Shown here one piece after another: positions 52,157 through 62,152 of a stretch of 64,000 nucleotides of DNA. A program made the translations under genes and the position numbers. The number at the start of each line of letters is the position of its first letter. The stretch's first letter is position 1. The notes beneath the pieces were generated by a model, which saw only the letters and a list, made by a program, of their open reading frames with translations, had not been told where the DNA came from and made no database searches. Source of the DNA: Prosthecobacter vanneervenii (GTDB lineage Bacteria; Verrucomicrobiota; Verrucomicrobiia; Verrucomicrobiales; Verrucomicrobiaceae); NCBI RefSeq assembly GCF_014203095.1, contig NZ_JACHIG010000002.1, positions 363,695 to 427,694 of the forward strand, given 5' to 3'.

Positions 52157-55100
52157 ATGATCGAAAAAATGCGCTCACTCGCCCTAGGCTTTGTCTGGCT
52201 GACATGTTGCTGGCTGCGAGGGCAGGATTTGTCCGAGACCCTTTCCAACATTGCCTCAGGTGAAGGCAGGCCGGAGGTGATGTCAAAGGCGCTTACGCCG
52301 TGGCTGGATGAGGAAGGCTTTGACCGCCTGAAGGAGGCGCTGGAGGCGCTGGATGCCACTGAGGGGGCGAAGCAGCTCAGTGCGCCCGAATGGATGGCTG
52401 TGGCTTGTGTGGAGGAGCATCTGCTGCGCCCGACGCAAGCGCTGGCGGCGTGGAAAAAAGCCTGCGCCAGCCCGCAGAACGTCACGGCGCTAATACAACT
52501 GGGACTGGCGCATGCACTGGCTCATCAGCGCCAGTTTGATGAAGCGGTGAAGGTGCTGGAGGAGATGGATGCAGCCAAGGCTGACATGCACTGCGTGCAG
52601 GAGGCCGTTTGGCTGCTGCACAGCATGGCCACCGAGAGCGGTCAGCAAGCGCAGGCAGCCCTGCTGACACTGCCACAGCGCATGGTGGAGAAAAGACCCG
52701 ACGATACGGAACTCAAGCTGCTGCTAGCACGGCTACCACCGGCCAGAGGTTTCTCACCTGAGACGACGCGCAGTGCCAAAGAAGCCCTGAGTCAGGCAAA
52801 AGATGCACCATCCAAGCTGGCCTGGCGGCTGGTGGTGCTCGACAGCGAAATACAACAGGAGAAGAACTTAGAGGCCGCAAAGGAAGCGCTGCAAGGCCTG
52901 GTGGAAAGCAAGCCAAATTCAGAGGAAGAATGGCAACTGCTGGGCCGACTCACACGTGCGCTGCAACAAGGGCGCCGCAACCCATCCAAGGAAGGCATAC
53001 CGAAAGAGGAAGAGCTGGCCGGGCAGTTCAAAGACCGGCCTGCTGTGGTGCGCCGCATGGCGATCTGCCTGCGGGCAGCCGGTGCCACCGACACCGCGCA
53101 AAAAGTGCTGAGCCTGCTGAATGAAGACGCAGGGGCGAGGAAGCTGATCTCTGACTGGGAGGAGAAAGACTGGCGCGAACCGCAGCTGATCGAACGCCCG
53201 AGAATGGCGGCGGTGAGCAAAGTGGAAGACAGCGGAATACAAGCGGCAGCTCCAGCATGGCAGGCGGAAGTGAAGAAACTGGCCCCGGAGGCCCGCTTGA
53301 AAAAACTGCTCGAACTATGGAAGGCGAATCCACAGGACCACGCGGCGGCATTGCAACTGATCGAACGCTTCTGCTCATACGACCGCAAGTGGAAGCAGGC
53401 GGAGATGCAGCAGGTGATCCTGCGAACGCATTTTGCATGTGCGGACAGCACCGCGCGGCGGGCATGGTGGCGGCAGCTCGCTCTGAAGCAAATACACACT
53501 GGCATGAGGATGGCGCCCATTAGTGATGTCGCGGCGGGGTGGTGGCACTCCGTGCGGTGGCGCATGGGTGAAAATATCGAATACTGGGAGGCACTGACGC
53601 AGTCTCAAAACAGATACTACCCGCCGTCATTGCTTGAGGCGGCGCGGCTCGCTCCTGAAAACGAAGGAACGAAGTTTGATCTGGCCAAAGCGCTTTGGCG
53701 TAATGGAGCGGTCGAAGAGGCACTGCACCTGATGGACGGGTTGACGACTCCCCACTTGCGAAAAGTGGCACACCTGGAGACGGCGGTCATCGATCTGTTC
53801 CAAGGGCGGCTGCATGCGGCTACAAAAACGATTTTTACCATGGCGGGCGATGAAGCCCTGGACGCGACCATGGCGGAGACACTGAGCCTCGGGCTGATGG
53901 CGTGGCGTGAGTGGGCGGATGCGGTGGATTTTTTGGCGGCGCAACGGCAGCGGTTTCCCGCAGACTACCGGCTGGCAGCGCTGCACGGACTGGCGCTGAG
54001 AGGCGCGGGCGAGCCTGATAAGGCAGCTGAGGTGTTCCTGGAGATGGGCGGATTTGAGCAGGAAATCACGTCAACGCAGGGATACGGACGGTTCGAAGAA
54101 TTGGGCATGATGAGTGCCCCCACTGAAGACTCAGGCAATTATCTCCAGGAGAAATGGGAGCAAATGCAGCGGGCCGTCATCAACGCACAACGGGAAGATC
54201 TGGGGCTGCGGCCATGGACCGACCAGCAAGAGCAGGAAAAAAATGGCTACTATGGCACAAGCTATTTCAACCCGGTGACGCCGCCGAGGGTCCAGTATGC
54301 GGCAGCATGGGGCATGGCTCATTTGTTTATCCTGATGGCAGAGCTGCCCGAAGCGCAGCGGCAAGCATGGGCGGAGAGGGCTCGAATGGCGAGACTGCCG
54401 ATGCCGGAACTCCTGGTGGCGGGCAGGATGCTCCAGGAGAAAAGCGACGAGGCAAGGCTGGCGCTGGATCCGGCATGGCTCGAACAGCATCTGGATCTGC
54501 CCTGGGTGGGAACGCTATGGGTGCAAATGGCCACCAGACGCGAACCGCTGGGGCCTGTCAGTTCGGAACTGGCCTTGAGAGCTTCACAAGTCAACTTGGA
54601 GACCCATGTGCCTACAGCGCTGAAGGCCGCGCTGCTGGCCTGTCGCCTCGCGCCGCAGAACCCTGCCGCGCTGGATGCGGTGGCGGCGGCCCTGGCACGC
54701 GGCAAGCCGGACAACGCTGCCTCTTTGATCTCTCAGATGGCAATGGATCTAGGACAGATACCGCTGGAGGTGCGGCGCAAGGTGGCGCAGCAGTTGATCA
54801 AGGAGCTGAATGCGCTGTCACAAAAAGTCACGGATATTACACGCCTGGCACGCATGCACCGGGAGATGCTGCAGTGCGCCCTGTGGCTGGGTGAATGGGA
54901 AACAGCAGCGCGGGAGGCCGATGCTGCGCTGGCGTCCAGAGCACGTGAACCGTTGTGGGAAGATCCCTTTCCTGCGGAGAAGTGGATCGAGAGCACGCTG
55001 GCATCTCCGTTTGTCTTGAAGGAATTTCCGAACCGTCTCAGCGGAGAACTCCAATACTATCTCCGCATGGCCCCAGAAAAGGAGCTTATCAAAGCGGAAG

Positions 55101-57322
55101 AGACAGCCTCCTTCCTGGCTGCTGGTGCGAAGATTCAGGACTGGCTCTTCAAAATTCAGTGGCAGCTGGCCGGCGGCGATGAATCCGCTGCGAAGAAGAT
55201 GGTGCCTGTCTGGCTAAAGGCCCAGCCAGAGAATGGTGATGCGTTGCAGGCGGCCGCCGGGCTGGCCACGGCGGAGCAAGACCTGCCACGTGCGCTGGAC
55301 CTGCTGCATGCACGAATGCAAGTGCAAAAGAAACCTGAGGAACGGCAGCTGGCGCAAATCATATACCTGATGGCCGGCACTTATCGGGGTGAAAGGCGTG
55401 AAGGCATGACCGAGAAGCCGCCAGCACCACCTCCTGCGGCCCACGTGAAACGGCTGCAAGCAGTGGCGGCAGAGCTACTCCCCCGGCTGCAAAAAATTCC
55501 GAACGGTCAACGCGCGCCTTGGGCAGAAATCCTGCGGGGGCTGGGGCTTCTGGCTGAAGCGGACACCCTGCGTGACAAGCCCAACAAGAAGGCTGAATTC
55601 CTGGAGCATATCTGGAATGGAGAGAACAACGCGTATTTTAATCTGCTGCAACAGTCCTTGAACCAAGCCAATGACCTGCCATTCAGCGATGATGTCGTGT
55701 GGGTGGTGGAGCACCAGCAAGCCACTCCCACCGCAGCAACGGTGGAGGTCTTGGTACGTCTCCTGCGGAATGAGGCAGACAGGCGGTTCTTCGATAAAGA
55801 TGGGTACAGGGGTCAGCTTGAGCGATGGCAGCGGATCATCGTACCGAAAGGTCTGGCCAAGAGCGTGCTGGCTGCGGCCGATCCGGGCAAGGCTCCCACG
55901 TGGCGGCGGCTCGTACAAGCGGTGCAGGCGGCGGAAGCCTGCGAGGACTGGGAGCAGGCGATTGCCTGGGCGACTGAGGCGCTTGAACTTGAGACAGACA
56001 ACTCAACGCTGAAGGCGGTCATTGCCGGAGCGCGACTGCGATCCCCCAGCGGCGACCCCGATAATCTGGTGGAAGCTTTAAAAACACAGCCTCCCGCCGA
56101 AGCCTATCGCAACCTTTACACGATGCTGAAAACAGCGCAGGCCACGACGGACTGCGACCAACGGCTGAAGCTGGCCGGTGCGGTGGTGCGGCTGGCCAGG
56201 CAGCAACCCAGCATCCTGACTCCCAAGGAGGGTTCCAGAGGCTGGACTGTGTCCAGCACCTTTGCGCTGCTGGCGGATGCGGTTAAAAACGAAGCAGGGG
56301 GCATCGTGTCCCCCGAGCTGTATCCTGAACTGGAACCTTTTAACCATTCCGATCCCAATCCGAACGCGGCGGCCAATCCTGCCAGCGCCAATGAAATGGC
56401 GGCACGGAAAAAACTCTTCGTGGAATTTTGCAAACTGTCCCTAAAACATCCGGAATGGTTAGGCGAGACGCTGCACTATCTGCTGATGGCTTATGTGGCG
56501 GACCAGCAGCCGGATGCCGCTGCGCTGGTGGATTCCATCAAACAGGGTCTGGCTGAAAAACCGGAGCTAACTTTTGATTACCTCCACGAGCTAAGTCAAT
56601 TTGAATCACGGGTCAGCAGTGGCCCGCGGCTGCGTTTGGCAGAGCTGGGGTTGCAGATGCTTGACGCCATCTATGGCAAACCTTCGCCACTTCCCTACAG
56701 AAACCTGGATTCGGATGGGCTGACCAAGATCATCGCGGGGGCAATACCGCCAGGGAATGATCGTCACCATCTCTGGGCCTTGTGGGAATGCCCGTTGGAC
56801 TTGAAGGAGCTGTACACGGCGGAACAACTGACGCTGAATCGTGCGCGCCGTGCGCTGATGGATCAATATTGGCAGGCCTCGAAGCCGCTGCCGCAACTGC
56901 GGCGGCTGTTGTTCCCCACCTGGGCGGCCTACCGGCTGCACTTTGTGGACAAGATCGATGAAGTGCTCGCAGTGGCACGCGAGCTGGCCAGCGATGCGCC
57001 GAATGACTACTCCCTGCTGCGTGAGTTTGCACACAGGGCGGTGGAGTCCTATGAAAATCCACACCACGTCCTTGCCGCAGAACTGATGGAGGCGCTGCTG
57101 CATGACCAGTCGTCCAAGCTCAATCCCGAAAAAGTGAAGGAGCCGGTCAACAGCATCATCCGCGTTTTAACCCTGGGACGCGATCATCAGGCGGCCCCTA
57201 TGCCTCCGCTCTCCGCCACACCTGAGGAAGCGGAAAAACTGCTCAGTCTGACTTTGCAGGCTAGACGGCGTGCCGTGCTCGCAAGACTGACGGAACTGAT
57301 GGGAAAAACTGTCGGCAGTTGA
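52157..57322 (+). CDS. 1,721-residue secreted helical-repeat protein
   Basis: A very large protein of unknown function. The ATG at 52157 gives a short signal (MRSLALGFVWLTCCWLRGQ after a few residues). 52169 is an alternative. The rest is almost wholly helical, rich in Ala, Leu, Glu, Trp and Gln, with degenerate TPR-like units (ALAAWKKACASPQNVTALIQ, LGLAHALAHQRQFDEAVKVL, EYDRKWKQAEM-type pairs), so a superhelical scaffold is likely. No catalytic motif was found. Its codon use is less GC-rich in the third position than hrpB upstream. It lies 52 bp downstream of hrpB. The function is not proposed. Confidence 0.8.
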   Translation: MIEKMRSLALGFVWLTCCWLRGQDLSETLSNIASGEGRPEVMSKALTPWLDEEGFDRLKEALEALDATEGAKQLSAPEWMAVACVEEHLLRPTQALAAWKKACASPQNVTALIQLGLAHALAHQRQFDEAVKVLEEMDAAKADMHCVQEAVWLLHSMATESGQQAQAALLTLPQRMVEKRPDDTELKLLLARLPPARGFSPETTRSAKEALSQAKDAPSKLAWRLVVLDSEIQQEKNLEAAKEALQGLVESKPNSEEEWQLLGRLTRALQQGRRNPSKEGIPKEEELAGQFKDRPAVVRRMAICLRAAGATDTAQKVLSLLNEDAGARKLISDWEEKDWREPQLIERPRMAAVSKVEDSGIQAAAPAWQAEVKKLAPEARLKKLLELWKANPQDHAAALQLIERFCSYDRKWKQAEMQQVILRTHFACADSTARRAWWRQLALKQIHTGMRMAPISDVAAGWWHSVRWRMGENIEYWEALTQSQNRYYPPSLLEAARLAPENEGTKFDLAKALWRNGAVEEALHLMDGLTTPHLRKVAHLETAVIDLFQGRLHAATKTIFTMAGDEALDATMAETLSLGLMAWREWADAVDFLAAQRQRFPADYRLAALHGLALRGAGEPDKAAEVFLEMGGFEQEITSTQGYGRFEELGMMSAPTEDSGNYLQEKWEQMQRAVINAQREDLGLRPWTDQQEQEKNGYYGTSYFNPVTPPRVQYAAAWGMAHLFILMAELPEAQRQAWAERARMARLPMPELLVAGRMLQEKSDEARLALDPAWLEQHLDLPWVGTLWVQMATRREPLGPVSSELALRASQVNLETHVPTALKAALLACRLAPQNPAALDAVAAALARGKPDNAASLISQMAMDLGQIPLEVRRKVAQQLIKELNALSQKVTDITRLARMHREMLQCALWLGEWETAAREADAALASRAREPLWEDPFPAEKWIESTLASPFVLKEFPNRLSGELQYYLRMAPEKELIKAEETASFLAAGAKIQDWLFKIQWQLAGGDESAAKKMVPVWLKAQPENGDALQAAAGLATAEQDLPRALDLLHARMQVQKKPEERQLAQIIYLMAGTYRGERREGMTEKPPAPPPAAHVKRLQAVAAELLPRLQKIPNGQRAPWAEILRGLGLLAEADTLRDKPNKKAEFLEHIWNGENNAYFNLLQQSLNQANDLPFSDDVVWVVEHQQATPTAATVEVLVRLLRNEADRRFFDKDGYRGQLERWQRIIVPKGLAKSVLAAADPGKAPTWRRLVQAVQAAEACEDWEQAIAWATEALELETDNSTLKAVIAGARLRSPSGDPDNLVEALKTQPPAEAYRNLYTMLKTAQATTDCDQRLKLAGAVVRLARQQPSILTPKEGSRGWTVSSTFALLADAVKNEAGGIVSPELYPELEPFNHSDPNPNAAANPASANEMAARKKLFVEFCKLSLKHPEWLGETLHYLLMAYVADQQPDAAALVDSIKQGLAEKPELTFDYLHELSQFESRVSSGPRLRLAELGLQMLDAIYGKPSPLPYRNLDSDGLTKIIAGAIPPGNDRHHLWALWECPLDLKELYTAEQLTLNRARRALMDQYWQASKPLPQLRRLLFPTWAAYRLHFVDKIDEVLAVARELASDAPNDYSLLREFAHRAVESYENPHHVLAAELMEALLHDQSSKLNPEKVKEPVNSIIRVLTLGRDHQAAPMPPLSATPEEAEKLLSLTLQARRRAVLARLTELMGKTVGS

Positions 57323-57334
57323 ACGTCGCTCACC

Positions 57335-58660
57335 TCACTCCCCGATGCAATACAGCGTCTTCGCCGAGCGCAGAAACAACTGCCCGTTGCTGATCGCCGG
57401 AGTGGCGCTGTGGTCGGAGGTGTCGCCTTCGATGGTGTTGCGGGAGATGAGTTCGAATTTGGGACCGAGTTTGACGACGAGGACTTCGCCGCGACGGCTG
57501 ACGTGGTAGAGGTGGCCGTTGGAAACGACGGGAGAGGCATAGTCGCCTCCTCCGCCACCACCGCGACGTCCGCCGCCGCCGCCAAAGCCCTGATTGCCGC
57601 CCTGCTGAGAAGTTCCGCCGGTGGATTCGATGCGTTCATTGTAGATCTCGGAGCCGGTCTTGGCATCACGGCAGGTGGCGATGGAGCCGCTGATCCAGTA
57701 GAGGCGACCATCATAGAGCACGGGGGTGGCGATGCGTGAGCCGTTGGGGCCGGTCCAAAGGGTGTTGGTGGCGCTGACGTCTCCTTTGCCGCCGGCCTTG
57801 ATGGCCACGGAGCCACCGCCGCGCTCGCTCATGGCAAAGACGGCGCTGCCATCAGTCACGACGCTATTGCACACGGAGTCGCTCTGCAGGCCGGTGGCGT
57901 ACCAGCGCAACTTGCCGGTGTCGGGATTAAAGCCCCAGACTTCGCCAGGGACGGCGATGGCCAGATCCGCTCCGGCGAGAACAGGCGTGCCCCAGGTGCC
58001 GGCGAAACCTTCAGAGGGAGCTTTCCAGAGCTGCTTGCCAGTGATTTTATCAAAGCCATACATCGCCTGGCTCTCCACGAGCGCGGGCACGATGAGCACG
58101 TCTCCATGCAGCACGGGGCTGGAGGCGCTGCCCCAGCCGCGGCGGTCGTCCCAATCACCCACATCCGCCTGCCAGCGGGCATTGCCTTCGAGGTCAAAGG
58201 CGTGCACACCGGATTTGCCGAAGAAGGCGAAGACGCTCTTCCCATCTGAGACGGGCGTGTGGCTGGCGTAGCCGTTCTGCGCAAACATGCCACCGTAGCG
58301 CTCCTCCGGTTGCTTCGCAGCCACAGAGCGGTCCCAGAGGATCTTGCCCGTGGCACGCTCCACGCAGATGAGGTGACGCTTCAAAGCCGTGATGTCTCCC
58401 GCCGACTGCGGGCCATCGGTGGCGTAGCCGCTCCAGCAGGTGACGAAGATGCGGTCTCCCACGACGATGGGGCTCGATGAACCGGGGCCGGGCAGGTCGG
58501 TCTTCCACTTGAGGTTCTTCGTAGCGCTCCATTCCACCGGCACCGGTTTATCATCGGGCGCGATGCCGCTGCCATTGGGCCCGCGAAAGCGCGGCCAGTC
58601 CGCGGCGCCGAGGGTGAACGATGTGGAAAGCAGAAGAAGGACAGAAAGGCGCGTGCTCAT
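57335..58660 (-). CDS. PQQ-like beta-propeller repeat protein
   Basis: A 441-residue exported protein with a signal peptide (MSTRLSVLLLLSTSFTLGAA). WPRFRGPNGSGIAPDD followed by LKWKTDLPGPGSSSPIVVGD is the usual start of the verrucomicrobial/planctomycetal 'PQQ-binding-like beta-propeller' (outer membrane protein assembly BamB-like) family. Blades recur as HTPVSDGKSVFAFFGKSGVHAFD and ASSPVLHGDVLIVPAL. A Gly-rich loop (GGGGGRRGGGGGGDYASP) interrupts a blade. Whether PQQ is bound is not known. Convergent with the large helical protein. Confidence 0.86.
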   Translation of the reverse strand: MSTRLSVLLLLSTSFTLGAADWPRFRGPNGSGIAPDDKPVPVEWSATKNLKWKTDLPGPGSSSPIVVGDRIFVTCWSGYATDGPQSAGDITALKRHLICVERATGKILWDRSVAAKQPEERYGGMFAQNGYASHTPVSDGKSVFAFFGKSGVHAFDLEGNARWQADVGDWDDRRGWGSASSPVLHGDVLIVPALVESQAMYGFDKITGKQLWKAPSEGFAGTWGTPVLAGADLAIAVPGEVWGFNPDTGKLRWYATGLQSDSVCNSVVTDGSAVFAMSERGGGSVAIKAGGKGDVSATNTLWTGPNGSRIATPVLYDGRLYWISGSIATCRDAKTGSEIYNERIESTGGTSQQGGNQGFGGGGGRRGGGGGGDYASPVVSNGHLYHVSRRGEVLVVKLGPKFELISRNTIEGDTSDHSATPAISNGQLFLRSAKTLYCIGE

Positions 58661-58719
58661 GCGGAGCTTCAACACTCATCACAGGCATCAGTTGCAGCCG
58701 TTCAGCGCTCGGCCGTCTC

Positions 58720-59682
58720 TCACGCGGCCTTCTTGCCGCCAGCGGCCAGTTTGGCAGCCTGCTCCACCCAGTGCTCGCGTTGGATGCGGTCCTTGAAGGC
58801 CAGCTTGCTGGAGAACTCGCGGATATTCTCTTCATTCCAGGCGGCGATCTGCGCGTAGGTATAGACGCCGTATTCATTGAGTCGCTGCTGCAGCACCTGT
58901 GCGATGCCTTGGAGCTTGGTGAGATCATCGACTTTTTCAGGCCGGGTTTTGTAAATGAGCCCCAGCATAGGGTCCTCCTCTGGTTTGATTTCCGGCTCGG
59001 TTTGGGTCTGCGGCTCCTGCCTGGCGATCTCCGGCTCAGCATGAATTTCGATTTCGGGAAGCGGTGCCACTGAGAGCTCGCTCAGAATGGCGATGGCATT
59101 CGTCTCCGCAGGGGCTGTTTGGCCCTGCGCATGTGGGTGAGTGGCAATGATGGCCGCCAGCGGCGAGATGTCCTTCTCTTTCGGCTGGGACACCACCCAT
59201 GGATTGGCTTTAGCAGGCCCTTCTGATGATGAAGCATCTGCTGCCACAGTCGAGTCCTCCACCGTGGCTGGCGGTTCTGGCTTCAGCGCTGTCTTGGGCC
59301 GGATGAGATTGACCTTGGCAGGTGCGGGAGATTCCACCAATGAAGGCGGTGCCAGAGGGGCCGATGGAGCAGCCTGCGGAGCCGAAGCGGCAGCCGCCTC
59401 TTTCTTGGGCATATGAATGGTTTCCGTGGCCATGGCGATGACCTGTCCGGATTTCACTGTGTGGTCGGCGATCTTGCGCTTCAGATCGGCGATCTCTCCT
59501 TTCATGGCCTCAGCCTCTTTGAGCAGCGCCCTTGTCTGCCGCTTGTAGCGCCCCCATGTGGCATAGCCAAAGAGCAGACCCACGATGAAGAAGATGCCCC
59601 CCAGCACGCAAACGAAAATGCCGCTGTGCATGAGCATGTAGATCAGCGGCTCGGCGGTGAGGGATTCGAAATCAAATTTCAT
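58720..59682 (-). CDS. Membrane protein with C-terminal HhH domain
   Basis: A 320-residue protein. One membrane helix (about residues 18-42) is followed by a coiled coil (RALLKEAEAMKGEIADLKRKI), a Pro/Ala-rich linker of about 150 residues, and a C-terminal helix-hairpin-helix domain (DDLTKLQGIAQVLQQRLNEY then YTYAQIAAWNEENIREFSSKL), of the kind called 'predicted flap endonuclease-1-like 5' DNA nuclease'. No nuclease core is present. It is 9 bp downstream of the OmpA-like gene, so they are likely co-transcribed. A DNA- or protein-binding membrane anchor is plausible. Confidence 0.72.
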   Translation of the reverse strand: MKFDFESLTAEPLIYMLMHSGIFVCVLGGIFFIVGLLFGYATWGRYKRQTRALLKEAEAMKGEIADLKRKIADHTVKSGQVIAMATETIHMPKKEAAAASAPQAAPSAPLAPPSLVESPAPAKVNLIRPKTALKPEPPATVEDSTVAADASSSEGPAKANPWVVSQPKEKDISPLAAIIATHPHAQGQTAPAETNAIAILSELSVAPLPEIEIHAEPEIARQEPQTQTEPEIKPEEDPMLGLIYKTRPEKVDDLTKLQGIAQVLQQRLNEYGVYTYAQIAAWNEENIREFSSKLAFKDRIQREHWVEQAAKLAAGGKKAA

Positions 59683-59691
59683 GATCTGGGG

Positions 59692-60966
59692 TTATTTGAC
59701 GAGGAGTTCCACACTGCGCGGACTGGCAGGTGCGGAGGGGGAGCCTGCAGGCACGGAGTCAAAAACGGTGGCACTGATGTCAGCCGCCGGCACGCCCTGC
59801 TGCACCATAAAAGAGAGCACGGCCTCAGCACGCGCCTGCCCCAGGGCTTTCTCAGCAGCCAGCGGAGCTCCCGGGTCCGGATGTGCACCAATCACCAGCC
59901 CCAGTGCCGGACCAGCGGCCAGCAGCGCAGGCGCCAGCAGCGCCAGCTTGGTCTGCTCCTGCGGCGGGAGGCTGGCCGATCCTGCATCAAACAAGATGGT
60001 GCTGGCATGCAGGCTCTCACGCAATGGCTTCAGCGCCTCCGGAGAGATCTTTGATAGAGGATGATAACCTGGGAAATGATACACCGAGGGCACGAGCGTG
60101 AACTGCACGTCCACCTTGGCAGCCCCCGTCACCGGCCGCAGCAGTGCCAGCCACACGCTCTCCAGCTGGCGCGTGGCCGTGCCTCGCAGGTGAGGGATGC
60201 CATCGCTCAGGATGTCAAAGGAGCGCGGACCGGGCACTCTAAAGTAGCCGCCCACAAAAGCCGCCAGCTCGTGTGGCTTGGCAAATGAGGCAGGAAGCAC
60301 GTGGGGACTGGCCTTGAGCCCAGCGGGGTCCACCACACGGCCTGCGGCGGCCTCCGCCAGTGCGGCCACCAGCTCTGCCTTTAGCGTGATGTCCGGCAGC
60401 AAGCCGCTGAGGACGATGGCCTCTTCCGTAGCGCGAATGTGCAGCTCTGCAGGCACACGCAGGGTGTCAATGAGCGGTTTCAGCATTGGGCCTGTGGTGG
60501 TCAGCGGCAGCTTCACGCCCTCCGGCCAGCTCACTTCGGCGGAGGTGTGCAACTCCTTCGTGTCCAGCTTCAGGTCCGGACGCAGATCCGCCAGCAGACG
60601 GCTCAGTTTTTTGATCTCGTCCCCCTGCGGAAACCAGCCGCTGAGGTGCAGCGTGCCGCCCTCCAGCCTGCCACTCAAGCTGGCACGCACCACGATGTGC
60701 TCAGCACCAGGCCTCAGCCGCAGGGGCACCAGGGTGCGCATGGAGGCCAGAGCCCGTTGCCTTGCCGCAGGGTCGGGAGCCTCTCCAGACACCGCCAGAT
60801 CAAAGAAGCGCAGCTCCACCACCGGATCTCGTACCCCGGCGGCTTTCAGCCTCTCCATCGCCACCTGCGTCAGCACCGGCAGATTGTCCCGGCAGAAGAG
60901 CCAGGCATGCACTCCTGTGGCCATGGGCAGCAGGATGAGCATGAAAAGCAGCAGTTTCAGACGCAT
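59692..60966 (-). CDS. OmpA-family protein with BON-like N-terminal region
   Basis: A 424-residue protein with an N-terminal membrane anchor or signal (RLKLLLFMLILLPMATGVHA). The middle (about 50-290) has repeated alpha-beta units resembling BON domains (VELRFFDLAVSGEAPDP, LHLSGWFPQGDEIKKL, ELHIRATEEAIVLSGLLPD). The C-terminus (about 320-424) is OmpA-like: ILFDAGSASLPPQEQTKL, LGLVIGAHPDPGAP, LGQARAEAVLSFMVQQGV. This order resembles mycobacterial ArfA. It likely contacts peptidoglycan. It is followed by the membrane-HhH gene. Confidence 0.82.
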   Translation of the reverse strand: MRLKLLLFMLILLPMATGVHAWLFCRDNLPVLTQVAMERLKAAGVRDPVVELRFFDLAVSGEAPDPAARQRALASMRTLVPLRLRPGAEHIVVRASLSGRLEGGTLHLSGWFPQGDEIKKLSRLLADLRPDLKLDTKELHTSAEVSWPEGVKLPLTTTGPMLKPLIDTLRVPAELHIRATEEAIVLSGLLPDITLKAELVAALAEAAAGRVVDPAGLKASPHVLPASFAKPHELAAFVGGYFRVPGPRSFDILSDGIPHLRGTATRQLESVWLALLRPVTGAAKVDVQFTLVPSVYHFPGYHPLSKISPEALKPLRESLHASTILFDAGSASLPPQEQTKLALLAPALLAAGPALGLVIGAHPDPGAPLAAEKALGQARAEAVLSFMVQQGVPAADISATVFDSVPAGSPSAPASPRSVELLVK

Positions 60967-60987
60967 GAAAGAGTGGCGGAGTGGCAA

Positions 60988-61015
60988 TTGACACAGCGGA
61001 CGCGGAACCGATAAT
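60988..61015 (+). promoter_or_regulatory. Sigma-70-type promoter before pfkB-family gene
   Basis: TTGACA, 16-bp spacer, GATAAT in the gap between the divergent OmpA-like and PfkB-family genes, directed to the latter and ending 95 bp before its start codon. Confidence 0.55.
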
Positions 61016-61110
61016 CCGCGGCCCCGCTGACCTGCGGTACCGTTAAAAGTACGCGGACGGCGAGGCAAGGACTAACTGTACCCCAATTACTTAACCCCAA
61101 AATCACGCTC

Positions 61111-62022
61111 ATGTCAGTCGTCATCGCAGGAACCGTCGCCCTCGACAATGTCAAAACCCCGCAGGATGCCCAGGAGAACCTGCTCGGAGGTTCCGCCAGC
61201 TATGCCGCCCTGGCCGCCAGCATCTTCTGCCAGCCCATCCACCTCGTGGGCGTCATCGGCCATGATTTCCCCAAGCCCCACCTCGACATGCTGGCCTCCC
61301 GTGGCATCACGCTGGACGGTCTGGAGCGCAGCGAGGGCGAGTCCTTCACCTGGACCGGCGAGTACCATGAGGATATGAACAACCGCACCACCCACAAGGT
61401 GGGCATCAATGTGCTGGAGCAGTGGCAGCCCAAGCTCCCCGACGCCGCCAAAGCCGCCAAGGTGGCCGTGGCCGCCAACATGAGCCCCGACAATCAGATG
61501 CAGATGCTGGATCAGATCCAGGCCGACTTTGTCACCGCCGACACCATGGACCTGTGGATCAACATCGCCAACGAGCGCCTGCACGACGTGCTCAAGCGCA
61601 TCGACCTCCTCGTCATCAATGACGGCGAAGCCAAGGAATTTGCCGGCACCACCAACCTCGTGGAAGCCGGGCGCAAGCTGCAGGCCAAGGGCCCCCGCTT
61701 CGTCATCGTCAAGCGTGGTGAGCACGGCAGCTTCCTCTTTGGTGAAAAGCCGGAGGAATTTTTCGCCTGCTCCGCCTACCCGCTGCACAGCGTGTTTGAC
61801 CCGACCGGCGCTGGTGACTCCTTCCTCGGCGGCCTCTCCGGCTGGCTGGCTGCCAATGGCAAGACCAAGCCCACCTTTGAAGACCTCAAAACGGCCGTCG
61901 TCCACGGCAGCGTGACCGCCAGCTACACCTGCGAAGCCTTCAGCACCCACAAGCTGCAAACGGTGACTCTCAAGGACATCGCCGCGCGTATCTCCGAGCT
62001 GCGCTCCTTCACTGCGTTCTGA
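61111..62022 (+). CDS. PfkB-family carbohydrate/nucleoside kinase
   Basis: A 303-residue PfkB-type kinase. The N-terminal G-rich [14 protein letters not shown] and the C-terminal signature [18 protein letters not shown] with the catalytic Asp are both present, along with [14 protein letters not shown]. The substrate (a ribose-, fructose-, or nucleoside-type sugar) cannot be told. A divergent promoter-bearing gap precedes it and an unusual 130-bp repeat leader separates it from menB. Confidence 0.9.
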   Translation: MSVVIAGTVALDNVKTPQDAQENLLGGSASYAALAASIFCQPIHLVGVIGHDFPKPHLDMLASRGITLDGLERSEGESFTWTGEYHEDMNNRTTHKVGINVLEQWQPKLPDAAKAAKVAVAANMSPDNQMQMLDQIQADFVTADTMDLWINIANERLHDVLKRIDLLVINDGEAKEFAGTTNLVEAGRKLQAKGPRFVIVKRGEHGSFLFGEKPEEFFACSAYPLHSVFDPTGAGDSFLGGLSGWLAANGKTKPTFEDLKTAVVHGSVTASYTCEAFSTHKLQTVTLKDIAARISELRSFTAF

Positions 62023-62024
62023 TT

Positions 62025-62151
62025 TTGCGGTTGTTTGCCATTATTTGCAGTGGTTTGCGATTGTTTCCAAACTGCTGCAAACAGCCCTCTCCGGAGGTTC
62101 GGCCAACAACTGCAATCCATTGCCAACCACCGCCAACAACTGCAAACCTCC
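62025..62151. repeat. Two inverted arrays of 10-bp repeats before menB
   Basis: Left array: four consecutive 10-bp units of form TTGCNNTNNT (62025-62064), with a degenerate fifth (TTCCAAACTG). Right array in the opposite orientation: GCCAACAACT, GCAATCCATT, GCCAACCACC, GCCAACAACT, GCAAACCTCC (62102-62151). The arrays start 2 bp after the pfkB-family stop and end 1 bp before the menB start codon. They fill the whole intergenic region. Confidence 0.8.
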
Positions 62152-62152
62152 C

